48,756 nucleotides of DNA. Origin: Pirellulaceae bacterium (GTDB lineage Bacteria; Planctomycetota; Planctomycetia; Pirellulales; Pirellulaceae). This document shows positions 9,173 through 17,132 of this stretch, in pieces (position 1 is the stretch's first letter; each line of letters begins with the position of its first letter). Made by a program: the position numbers and the translations under genes. The notes below the pieces were generated by a model. The model searched no databases. It had not been told where the DNA came from and saw only the letters and a program-made list of their open reading frames with translations. Location: contig JADHUC010000038.1 of assembly GCA_016784735.1 (NCBI GenBank), positions 1 to 48,756 on the forward strand. Reading direction: 5' to 3'.

Positions 9173-9829
9173 ATGAAAGCCATGTCATCAACGATCATTC
9201 TCAGTGTACTGGCGACGTGTCTTGTTGGTCCGTTGAGTGGGTCTGAACCGCTCGAACCCATTCATCTTCCACCACCGGAAACCAGCGGTGGTATGCCTCT
9301 GATGCTGGCGTTGAACAACAGGATGTCTACCAAGGAATTCAGCAAGCAGGTGATTCCACGAGAAAATATATCCAATCTTCTCTGGGCGGCATTCGGCATC
9401 AACCGACCGGAATCCGGCAAGCGTACGGTGGCCACGGCAGTCAACTGTCAAGACATAGAGATATATGTGGTGCTCGATAAAGCTACCTATGTCTACCAGG
9501 CGAAAGAACACCGCCTGATTCCGGTTCTGAATCGGGATGTACGATCTCTCGCAGCGACTCAGGAATATGCGCAAGTAGCCCCGATCAACCTGGTCTATGT
9601 GTCCGACTACAGCAAAATGGCGGATCGCTTCAAGGACAAGAAACCGATCTATGCAGCTTTTCATGCAGGTTCGATCAGTCAAAATGTGTATCTGTATTGC
9701 GCCTCGGCAGGTTTGGGTGCGGTGGTACGCGATAGTGTCGATCGGGCCGGCTTGAGAGATGCCTTCAATCTGAGCGAAGACCAGGTGATTGTAATGGCCC
9801 AATCTGTGGGATACGCACCCAGTGACTGA
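9173..9829 (+). CDS. Exported nitroreductase-like / SagB-type protein
   Basis: The 218-residue protein has a signal peptide (SSTIILSVLATCLVGPLSGS). It then matches the nitroreductase fold as used by SagB/ThcOx-type oxidoreductases: NNRMSTKEFSKQVIP (normally RRSxRxF), ISNLLWAAFGINRP, a central YVVLDKATYVY strand pair, HAGSISQNVYLYCASAGLG and the final DQVIVMAQSVGYA. Family members bind FMN at a dimer interface and reduce nitro groups or oxidise thiazoline rings. Here the first Arg of the usual motif is replaced and export is predicted, which is unusual for an FMN enzyme. Codon use is less GC-biased than in the neighbours, a possible sign of transfer. It converges with the esterase gene, with a 41-bp gap. 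Cofactor and substrate are unknown. Confidence 0.82.
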   Translation: MKAMSSTIILSVLATCLVGPLSGSEPLEPIHLPPPETSGGMPLMLALNNRMSTKEFSKQVIPRENISNLLWAAFGINRPESGKRTVATAVNCQDIEIYVVLDKATYVYQAKEHRLIPVLNRDVRSLAATQEYAQVAPINLVYVSDYSKMADRFKDKKPIYAAFHAGSISQNVYLYCASAGLGAVVRDSVDRAGLRDAFNLSEDQVIVMAQSVGYAPSD

Positions 9830-9870
9830 ACACATGCAGGCTGAAGGGCGTCGCCGACATAGCTCTGCCG

Positions 9871-11730
9871 TCAGTGATCTTTGTGCGTGCTGTCTTGGTT
9901 GACGCGGTCCCCGGCGCTGAGCAGCTCTTGAAGCTCCTTGTCGAGTTTCTGCATGCCGGGGCTGTACTGGTGGCCGCCAGCGTCGCGGCTGATGCGTTTC
10001 CACTTCGATGCGCACAAGTGGTACATCGCCTCAATGCCTTGCGGCTGGGCCAGTGTGTCATCAATCCCGTAGCCGAACCAGACGGGACACGTCACATCGG
10101 GCGCGTGATTTACCGGATCCACGTACGCCGCCATCGCGGCCAAGCGGCTCACCTGATTGGCGTCGGCAGCGTTATGGCCGCCAGGCAGGCCCCAGGCAAC
10201 GTAGGGCTTGTCGGTCCAACTGATGCCGGCCGAGGTGTGAACGAAAGCCGACACCCCGCAAACGTTCTTCGGGCGCCGCGCCGCCGTGATCACCGCCAGC
10301 GGCCCGGAGCGGCTTGCGCCGCGGACCACAATGCGGCCGGCCTTCACCTCCGGCCGAGAAGCCAAGAAGTCCACTCCGCGGAGATACCACCGCACGCAAT
10401 CCAGCAGGTTGTTGTCCTCCGCGCTCTTCCATCGCGTGTAGGTGGCCTCCTGGGGCAGGCAGATGGTGAACTGCACGCCGGTCGGCATCTTTAGGCTGCC
10501 GTCCCTGGCTTTGGCGATGATGTCCTGCTGCAACCGCTCGGTGATCAACGAGCCGAGTGTCGCAGGCCCGGTTGCCTTGGACGGCACCACCAGGCACCCC
10601 AGCAGCTTACCGTTGCCGAGCATGTCGAGCGTCACCTCGTAGGCTTTACCCGCCAGGCAGGCGGCCCCGATCTCCGTGACCGTGGCGTTCATCGGCGTGT
10701 CGGCCAGGAGCTGTTCCTGGCGAGCCCAGAATTCATCCCAGTCCGTCGGGCGTGTCAGTTCATGCGAGTAGTGAGTCAGGTCCACGGCGAAGGTCTGCTT
10801 CGTCTCGGTGAGCTTCTGGTCGCCCCGCCAGGCGCTGACGGTGAGGTAGTAGAAACCTGGCGGAAGCGGCGCACGCGACCACTTGAGCTGCGGCCTGCCG
10901 TTGGCTTCAACCGCAACCGTCTGCTTCTGCGCCTCGACTTCCTTGGCGGCCACGTAGTGGTCCATGACCGACAGACGAAATTCCAACTCAATTTCTTCGT
11001 TGCCCAGGTTTTCCTGTTCACTGGTGAAGACGGTGGGCACTCCCTTGCCGAAATGAGCGAAGCCGCCCCCGGCGTTGCCGCCCTGCAGGAGTTTTTCATG
11101 GCCCGAGCCCACGGCCGAGATGACGATGCTGCCGAGGAATTGTGCCGCCTCGGCAGGGGCGCCCAGCTTGATCTCGCCCTCGAAGAGTTCTCCGATCTTG
11201 AGGCTACCGTTGGTGTAACCGGCCGGCAGCATCCGCCGCTCGTGGATATGCGTGGGTTTGACAAAGATCATCGTCAGATCGTTGGCCAGAACCACCGCCG
11301 TCGTGCCGCCATTGTACTTACCCAGCGCCCCGCCCTTGCCGCCGGGAGCCACCAACGCCTTGACGCTCTTGTCCAGCGTGCACTCGAAGTTGTAGCCCTC
11401 CTGCACGATGCGAATAACCTCCTCGTCGAAGGTCCACTCCACGCGGCGGTTGCCGTCGCGCACGGCAACCGTGTTGTTGATGACGTTCACCGACGGGGCG
11501 TTCGTCGTCGGCTGGCCCGGATTACCGAACGTATGCGAAAAGGCCACCGCACCCTCCACCGTCACGTGCAGCAGATTGCCCTTGGCGTCGAATGCAGCCG
11601 CATAGACCTCTGTCTTGATGGTGACGCCGCCGCCCTGCTCCTTGGCCACCTTGACCTCGGCCCGCGCCGGGACCGCGTGGAGCGCAATCAAAGCCAGCGT
11701 CATTACAAGAGTTCGCAGCGATCGTATCAT
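9871..11730 (-). CDS. Exported acetylxylan-esterase-type (AXE1) alpha/beta hydrolase
   Basis: The start is set at 11730, where AGAGGA precedes ATG by about 7 nt and the signal peptide MIRSLRTLVMTLALIALHAVPARA begins directly. An upstream ATG at 11769 lacks a better site. The 619-residue protein has a ~310-residue N-terminal beta-rich region with no clear family. A C-terminal AXE1/cephalosporin-C-deacetylase-like hydrolase follows: LTRPTDWDEFW, the helix WYLRGVDFLASRPEV, a nucleophile elbow GASRSG (Ser ~473), an acid in FGYGIDDT (~557) and GGHQ (His ~587). This predicts removal of acetyl groups from acetylated polysaccharide, in line with the surrounding glycan enzymes. The elbow has Ser in place of the usual second Gly, so activity is likely but not certain. 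Confidence 0.85.
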   Translation of the reverse strand: MIRSLRTLVMTLALIALHAVPARAEVKVAKEQGGGVTIKTEVYAAAFDAKGNLLHVTVEGAVAFSHTFGNPGQPTTNAPSVNVINNTVAVRDGNRRVEWTFDEEVIRIVQEGYNFECTLDKSVKALVAPGGKGGALGKYNGGTTAVVLANDLTMIFVKPTHIHERRMLPAGYTNGSLKIGELFEGEIKLGAPAEAAQFLGSIVISAVGSGHEKLLQGGNAGGGFAHFGKGVPTVFTSEQENLGNEEIELEFRLSVMDHYVAAKEVEAQKQTVAVEANGRPQLKWSRAPLPPGFYYLTVSAWRGDQKLTETKQTFAVDLTHYSHELTRPTDWDEFWARQEQLLADTPMNATVTEIGAACLAGKAYEVTLDMLGNGKLLGCLVVPSKATGPATLGSLITERLQQDIIAKARDGSLKMPTGVQFTICLPQEATYTRWKSAEDNNLLDCVRWYLRGVDFLASRPEVKAGRIVVRGASRSGPLAVITAARRPKNVCGVSAFVHTSAGISWTDKPYVAWGLPGGHNAADANQVSRLAAMAAYVDPVNHAPDVTCPVWFGYGIDDTLAQPQGIEAMYHLCASKWKRISRDAGGHQYSPGMQKLDKELQELLSAGDRVNQDSTHKDH

Positions 11731-11816
11731 CGTGCTTCCTCTGATTGTCATTCTTTCCATCTTTGTCATTCACGGATTCGTCGTCCGCAATTCGAAACAA
11801 ACGCTATTCTTTCCGG

Positions 11817-13325
11817 TTACCGGGGGGACGAGACAGCGTCCGAGAATTGCACGTGACTGACATGCGGTCCGATGTGCAGCCGGGCCTCCTGAGCGTTGCC
11901 GGTGGGCTTGCCGTTAAACCGCAAGTTGGCAATCTTCACACCCTCGACGTCATACTTGGCATCGAATCCGCGGAACGAGGACGGCGGGACGTGAGGGCCG
12001 GTCACCTCGATATCCTTGAACACCACATCGCGCACTGTCCCTCGACGATCGTCCTTGGAGTAGTTGTTCTTACGGATCACGATTTCCATGAGAATCGGGC
12101 AATAGCGGTCCCGATGGCCGGCTTGGTATTTCTCCTCCGGGCTGCTTTGCATGCGGGGGCGCGGATTCCACTCGTCGATCTCCACGCGAATGTTCTCGAA
12201 ACGGATGTCGCGAATGGTGGCTCGATCACCATGCTGGATATCCATGGCGATGTGTGTGGTTCGCACGATGTCGCAGTCCTCGAAGACGACGTCCGCGATC
12301 TCCGGCGCGCATGTCTCCGCGCCGATTTCCATCGCCCGGCCCCAATCGCACCAGACCACGCAACGGTGGAACCGAACGTTCCGCACGGGCCGATCGTCGA
12401 ACGAGTTGCCGCGGAACTTGAGGCCCTTGATCACCAACGCGTCGTCAAAGGCCCGGACAAAACAGTCGCGAACCTCCACGTCCTGGCTGTTGCAGACGTC
12501 GATCCCGTCCGCGTTGTAGCGCCACAGGCCGACAAGTTTGACGCCGGCGATCGTCACGTCTCGGCAGCCAAACAGACTGCAGCACCAGACGTCCGGATCG
12601 CGCATCACAATCCCTTCGATCGTCACCTGGGAACAGTCCGACAGACGAACGGCGCCACCGCCTTCGCCGCGCGGAAAGGGACCCTGATCCAGAATCCCAC
12701 GTCCCGCGATCCGGAGGTTCGACCCGCCCCGGGCATGAACGCTACCATAGACCACTGCGCCGCCTGCGATATAGACGGATTCGTTGCTCTGCAGCTCGAT
12801 CCTCCCCGGCCGATGAACGCCGGGGCCGAAGTACCGCACCCCTGGGGCGCCGGGAGCGGGCGCGTCTTGCTCCGGTGGACTGGGGAACAAATGCAGCGCG
12901 CGATGCATCCCATTTACCTCGACCACCATCGGGCCGGGGCGATCGAGGGAAAACGAGATGCGGCCGTTCTCGGTCGCCGGACAAATCCCGCGCGACGCCG
13001 GCCGCACAACAACCGACTGCACCGCCCGCCGCGAGACCACTTCGACCTTCACCGGTCCGTCCATATCCCAGTAGGCGAAGCCGGCGAGTTCGGTCTGGTC
13101 CACCGGCCGCTGGTATCCGGGCCAGACCTGGTTGAAAGGAATCGCCGAGACCCGGCAGGAGTAGACGGGGACCGCCTGCCCGTTGACCTGCAACTCGTAG
13201 TGCTCGCACAAAGCCTCGCCGTCAGGTGCCGGCCAGGAGACGATTTCTGTTCCAATGGCAGGTCGAAACAAGCAAGCGGTGAGCGGAATGCACGCCAGAA
13301 TCAAGGTTCGGAACATCCTAAGCAT
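11817..13325 (-). CDS. Exported GH28-like (polygalacturonase-like) parallel beta-helix protein
   Basis: The start at 13325 has GGGAGA 7 nt upstream and opens a signal peptide (MLRMFRTLILACIPLTACLF). The frame stays open upstream but crosses a repeat element. The 502-residue protein has an N-terminal beta-sandwich to ~165, then the right-handed helix with YFGPGVH, YIAGGAVVYGSVHARGG and the catalytic-region blocks YNADGID (~270-276) and AFDDALVIKG (~292-301). These correspond to NTDGID and GDDxIxIK of GH28. The later GHG of classical polygalacturonases is not obvious, though GAETCAPEI sits near its place. It probably hydrolyses uronic-acid or related glycosidic links. GH49-like or an uncharacterised relative is an alternative. 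Two Cys pairs in VWCCSLFGC suggest disulphides outside the cytoplasm. Confidence 0.8.
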   Translation of the reverse strand: MLRMFRTLILACIPLTACLFRPAIGTEIVSWPAPDGEALCEHYELQVNGQAVPVYSCRVSAIPFNQVWPGYQRPVDQTELAGFAYWDMDGPVKVEVVSRRAVQSVVVRPASRGICPATENGRISFSLDRPGPMVVEVNGMHRALHLFPSPPEQDAPAPGAPGVRYFGPGVHRPGRIELQSNESVYIAGGAVVYGSVHARGGSNLRIAGRGILDQGPFPRGEGGGAVRLSDCSQVTIEGIVMRDPDVWCCSLFGCRDVTIAGVKLVGLWRYNADGIDVCNSQDVEVRDCFVRAFDDALVIKGLKFRGNSFDDRPVRNVRFHRCVVWCDWGRAMEIGAETCAPEIADVVFEDCDIVRTTHIAMDIQHGDRATIRDIRFENIRVEIDEWNPRPRMQSSPEEKYQAGHRDRYCPILMEIVIRKNNYSKDDRRGTVRDVVFKDIEVTGPHVPPSSFRGFDAKYDVEGVKIANLRFNGKPTGNAQEARLHIGPHVSHVQFSDAVSSPR

Positions 13326-13360
13326 GGTAAGTTCTCCCAAGTTGGCAGATACAGCATATG

Positions 13361-13442
13361 GTAGTAGGCACTCTCCGAGTGCCGTAACTCTCTGCCAAGG
13401 ACCTATGATTCGGGCGGACGGCACAGGGACTGTGCCTGCTAC
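13361..13442. repeat. REP-like palindrome, family 1, copy 2
   Basis: Complementary arms lie at 13361-13385 and 13418-13442. The left arm starts GTAGTAGGCACTCTCC and the right arm ends ACTGTGCCTGCTAC. The spacer is ~32 nt, longer than in copy 1. It lies just upstream of the GH28-like gene, in its probable promoter region, and divergent from the SGNH-like gene. Confidence 0.8.
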
Positions 13443-13628
13443 TTCCCTGGGGCATGATGCGGATCAACTTGCCCAGTTCCGTTTGTTGACATATTCTTGC
13501 GATGACTGCAAGGAGTATCTAGAACTCAATATACCCGGCCGGGTCGCCGAAAAAGCAGAAGGCACACAGAATGCTCTGAAATAGCGGGCAGACCGAGTAG
13601 TTTTCCTCGATGACAAGGAGACAACCTG

Positions 13629-14645
13629 ATGGTTGAACACGTTCGATCTGGTTTTCGTGTTAGAACAGTGGCTCTGTTCCTCGCGGTGTTGGTTGGCAAT
13701 CCACTGGTGCTAGCCCAAGCCGATAGCGCTGCCGAGCAGAGCGACAAACAGTCTGCGCCCGTTACCGACGGCCAGCGTGTGTTTACATGCGGTCACAGCT
13801 TTCATGTCTTTGTGTATCGCCTCGTGGGCGACATGGCCAAAGCCGCCGGCTTCGAGGACCACCAATCCGTCGGTCTATCAGGGATCGGTGGCTCGCGCGT
13901 AATTCAGCACTGGGACGTGCCGGAGGAGAAGAACAAGGCCAAAGCGGCTCTCCGCGCCGGCAACGTCGACGTGCTCACCCTTTCTCCCATTTGGCTGCCC
14001 GATGCGGGAATCGAGAAGTTGGCAAAGCTGGGTCTGGAGCACAACCCGGAAATCCGAGTCATGGTCCAAGAATTCTGGCTGCCGAACGATACCTACGAGC
14101 CGATCTATCCCCTTGACGTCCGCAAAAAGGTGAACCACAACGCCACGGACCTGGCGGATCTGCGGGAAAATCAAGCACGCTATCTGCATGACTTGGATGA
14201 CTACGTCCGCGGCATCAACCAAGAGCTAGGCAAGGACATTGTGTTCGTGGTGCCGGTCGGGCAGGCCGCCCTTGCATTGCGCGAGAAGATTGCGGCCGGT
14301 AAGGCGCCCGGACTAAAGATGCAATGGGATCTGTTTCGTGACCCTTGGGGCCATGCCCAGCCGCCGCTTACCGTGTTGTCGGGTTACTGCCATTTCGCGA
14401 TGATCTATCGCCGCAGTCCCATCGGTTTACCGGTGCCGAAAGACCTAGTGAGGTACCGCCGCATTACCTCCGACGTCGGATTGCGCAAGCCCGGTTGGCG
14501 GCCTTCGCCGGAAGAAGTAGCGAAAGCCGAAAGCCTGACTGAGAATGAGAGGGAAAACCTGAACCGCCTGCTGCAAGAGCTGGCTTGGGAAGCAGTCACG
14601 AAACACCCCACAAGTGGCATCAAGGCACCTCGCACGAAGCGATAA
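13629..14645 (+). CDS. Exported SGNH-hydrolase-like protein, function uncertain
   Basis: The 338-residue protein has an export signal (TVALFLAVLVGNPLVLAQA). A first block VFTCGHSFH (Ser57) stands where SGNH/GDSL hydrolases carry GNSFS. NVDVLTLSPIW (block II-like), a tyrosine- and acid-rich helix and PLTVLSGYCHFAMIYRRSP (possible block V His) follow. The central VMVQEFWLPND and DIVFVVPVGQAALALR segments fit a Rossmann-like esterase core. Known members deacetylate sugars or cleave esters. Gly precedes His instead of Asn before the Ser, so the catalytic set is not fully conserved. AAGGAGA lies about 9 nt before the ATG. It is convergent with the next gene. Confidence 0.6.
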   Translation: MVEHVRSGFRVRTVALFLAVLVGNPLVLAQADSAAEQSDKQSAPVTDGQRVFTCGHSFHVFVYRLVGDMAKAAGFEDHQSVGLSGIGGSRVIQHWDVPEEKNKAKAALRAGNVDVLTLSPIWLPDAGIEKLAKLGLEHNPEIRVMVQEFWLPNDTYEPIYPLDVRKKVNHNATDLADLRENQARYLHDLDDYVRGINQELGKDIVFVVPVGQAALALREKIAAGKAPGLKMQWDLFRDPWGHAQPPLTVLSGYCHFAMIYRRSPIGLPVPKDLVRYRRITSDVGLRKPGWRPSPEEVAKAESLTENERENLNRLLQELAWEAVTKHPTSGIKAPRTKR

Positions 14646-14802
14646 TCGCGATCCTTGAAATCCGGAGGGCGCGAGCCGACAGAGGCCAACACATCGCGCA
14701 GCTGTTTCCGCCACCGAGATCGTGACGGCCGGTGCGTCGAACGGAAGGTCTGGTGTCCGTCGACGTCCGGAGCGTAACGTCTGCAGGCGAAGTCCCGGTC
14801 GA

Positions 14803-15855
14803 TCAGTCTTCCTCCTGCAACGCTCCATGCCCCGCGTCCCAGGGAACTCTCTTCGATGACGACATTCGAAAAAACTGCGACTTGGACGCTGGAATGGCAG
14901 ACTTGTCGTACAGCAGCTTTCCCACCTGTGTCGGAAGGTCTGTTTCGACCAGATCGGCGCCGTTTTGTAGCAGGGCGCGATAGTCTTGCTTGATTGCTGC
15001 GGTGCCACTTGCGCGATTGACGACGAGTTGTCGGTCCAGATTTCTCGATGTACCCACCATACAGCAGGTTCCTTTCGCGTGGATCATCTGCATCAGCTCC
15101 ACGTCCTTTGGCGGCGTGTGCCCGACAAACGCGACGATGTTGTTCCACGGGACGCCCGCCCTGTCGAACTCCTCAAACTTCTTACGATTTGGGATCATCA
15201 CTTCCATCATGATGTTCTTGTTCAACTCGTAGCATTTCCGGGCATCTCGATAACTGTAGACGATAAGCATTGCATAGGCTTCGGCTCGATGCTCTTCGAT
15301 CTTTCTGACGCGTACTTCCACCGGTACGTCCTTTTGGTCGAGTACAAGAACTGTCTTCCCTCGCGCCCACTGCAACACTTCATCGAGCGTGGGAATCTGG
15401 AATTCGGTGACTACTCCTTCGGAATCCTTCAGGTGTAGTTTTTTCAACTCCTGTAGGGTCCATTCCGCGACGCGGCCCTTGCCGGTGGTGGTCCGCTTGA
15501 GCGACGTGTCATGGTGAATCACAATCGTGCCGTCTTTCGCGTACCGAGGGTCGATTTCCATGATGGCGAAGGTGTGCTGGAGCGTCCTTTCAAATGTTGC
15601 AACGCAATTCTCTGGGAATCCCGGTTGAGCGCCCCCGCGGTGCGCGCTAACCAGGGGCATGGACTCACCCGTGTACCGGAATAGCTCCCGCAGACCTTGT
15701 GGGGTTTGGGGATTGAGGGTATGCAGCCGTGATGATGGCGAGGAGTCGTACGGCGCGTTTTGGGCCCAGGCCAAACTGGGCACGGCTATCATGACGGCCA
15801 GGCAAGCATACCGGTAAAGACCAAAAGTCGGCGTCATCAGGCGAGACGTGATCAT
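14803..15855 (-). CDS. Exported glycerophosphodiester phosphodiesterase family protein
   Basis: The 350-residue protein has a signal peptide (ACLAVMIAVPSLAWA, ~17-31). The GDPD core is intact: SAHRGG (His72, Arg73), PEN (Glu82), the metal ligands in MEIDPRYAKDG (Glu100, Asp102) and IVIHHD (second catalytic His ~115). TTGKGRVAEWTLQELKKL, which follows, is also typical. It should hydrolyse glycerophosphodiesters to glycerol-3-phosphate and an alcohol with Ca or Mg, here outside the cytoplasm, so a phosphate- or lipid-scavenging role is likely. GGAG lies about 8 nt before the ATG. The last ~20 residues are Ser/Lys-rich and end with GALQEED. It overlaps nothing and lies 92 bp downstream of the DUF1080 gene on the same strand, so co-transcription is possible. 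Confidence 0.9.
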   Translation of the reverse strand: MITSRLMTPTFGLYRYACLAVMIAVPSLAWAQNAPYDSSPSSRLHTLNPQTPQGLRELFRYTGESMPLVSAHRGGAQPGFPENCVATFERTLQHTFAIMEIDPRYAKDGTIVIHHDTSLKRTTTGKGRVAEWTLQELKKLHLKDSEGVVTEFQIPTLDEVLQWARGKTVLVLDQKDVPVEVRVRKIEEHRAEAYAMLIVYSYRDARKCYELNKNIMMEVMIPNRKKFEEFDRAGVPWNNIVAFVGHTPPKDVELMQMIHAKGTCCMVGTSRNLDRQLVVNRASGTAAIKQDYRALLQNGADLVETDLPTQVGKLLYDKSAIPASKSQFFRMSSSKRVPWDAGHGALQEED

Positions 15856-15947
15856 TTGCGGATCTCCAATGCGGTTCAGCTCGCCATCACCGCCAGCAGC
15901 AAACAGTCTCCGTCGGGCAGCGGGGATGCCGCGGAGCCACTGTCGAG

Positions 15948-16652
15948 CTACAGTTCTTTGATTCGGATGTCTTTGAAGCGCAGCTTCAGTTCATGGAAAG
16001 AGTGGATCTGCAGGCCGATCACGCCCTTGGTGCCCACGTTGTGGTTCTTGTGGAGTTCGTCGTCCAACACGCCTGTTCCGTCGTAATCTACGACCGTCAC
16101 GCCGTTGAGCACTGACCGGATCTTCATCCCATGGGCGGAGATCTCCAATTCGTTCCAGCCATCGCCTTCATCGGCGTAGAAGAATTTGAGACCTTGAATT
16201 GACTCGTTCGAACGCCAGCGATGAGGACCGGGCCCTTCATTCCATAGCTTACCCGTCAGTTGCGGATTCGGCGGATTGACGTCAATCTGCGGCCCCTCCA
16301 TCCACCCAGTCTCTGGATTGTAGCGGCTGCGAATTTGGATTCCGCTGTTGCCGGTGATGCCCCTTTCGACTTGGAAGCGAAGCCGCAACACGAAGTCGCC
16401 GTACTCCTGGTTGGTTGAAAGCAAGATGTAGAAGTGATCTTTGTGACCCATGGTGTTGGCCAGGAGCGTACCTTGGTCAACGGTCCAGGCAGTGGCAGCC
16501 TGCTGCCGATCCTTAGGCAAGCAGTTCACCGTCCACCCGTTCAGGGTCTTGCCGTCGAACAGCGACTTGAAGCCATCCTCTCCCGCCGCGGATATGGCGG
16601 GAGCCGATACCAGGATAGCCATCCAGACAAATGTGGTCTTGACTCTTTTCAT
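15948..16652 (-). CDS. Exported DUF1080 (3-keto-disaccharide hydrolase-like) protein
   Basis: The start at 16652 has a strong GGAGGAA 5 nt upstream and opens the signal peptide MKRVKTTFVWMAILVSAPAISAAG. The frame stays open ~80 codons further upstream without features, so those are not counted. The 234-residue protein carries the full DUF1080 signature: FKSLFDGKTLNGWTV, WTVDQGTLLA, YGDFVLRLRFQVE, NSGIQIRSRY, GPQIDV, GDGWNELEISAHG, LNGVTVVDYDG and GVIGLQIH...LRFKDIRIKEL. This LamG-like jelly roll is one of the most abundant exported families in Planctomycetota. Some members have been linked to 3-keto-glycoside hydrolysis. The exact substrate here is unknown. Confidence 0.92.
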   Translation of the reverse strand: MKRVKTTFVWMAILVSAPAISAAGEDGFKSLFDGKTLNGWTVNCLPKDRQQAATAWTVDQGTLLANTMGHKDHFYILLSTNQEYGDFVLRLRFQVERGITGNSGIQIRSRYNPETGWMEGPQIDVNPPNPQLTGKLWNEGPGPHRWRSNESIQGLKFFYADEGDGWNELEISAHGMKIRSVLNGVTVVDYDGTGVLDDELHKNHNVGTKGVIGLQIHSFHELKLRFKDIRIKEL

Positions 16653-17132
16653 GCCGGTTCCTCCGGATTCGAATATCAGCTCTCCAGTAGAGATGGACGG
16701 CAGCATTCCATGATCACCGCCGAGGTGATCATCAACGCCACGGCTAAGGCGCTGGCGTCCGCGTGTTGTACCAGATCTCCCCATGGTCATCGAGGTCCCG
16801 GATTTTGCAGTCCCATGTGGATATTCTGCTGATTGTTCTTGGTCTTGATCTGGGGATCGGGCGATTGAATTATGCGTTGCGTCACCAGGCATACTCACTC
16901 GGACGGCAAATGACGGCAGGGGCTTGGCCTAGCGATTACAGAACCTGTATTCTGTACCATGATTGTCCTAAATCGTTGGCGTCTTGAAAAAGTTGAGCGA
17001 CTAACGAGAGCGGGCGATTGCTGACCGAGCGGTAGCTCGCATTTGGCTGGCGGTCCAACCGCCCTGTGGATGTTTCCAGCAGCCAATTGCGTGGACCCTA
17101 CGCCGAAGAACCACTGGATTTGGATCAAAGTG
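16653..17132. other. Intergenic region without a recognisable gene
   Basis: This is 480 bp between divergent genes. Open frames exist on both strands but have no family features and no good ribosome site. It probably holds the promoters of the DUF1080 and serine hydrolase genes. No repeat family seen elsewhere in the window is present. Confidence 0.5.

Noticed and set aside
11745..13364. Long open frame of 539 codons on the plus strand opposite the GH28-like gene
   Set aside because: It is the mirror of a GC-rich gene, with no signal peptide or domain; the minus-strand frame has the beta-helix motifs and a ribosome site.
16653..16898. Upstream extension of the DUF1080 gene by 82 codons
   Set aside because: GGAGGAA and the signal peptide mark the start at 16652; the extra sequence is polar and featureless.
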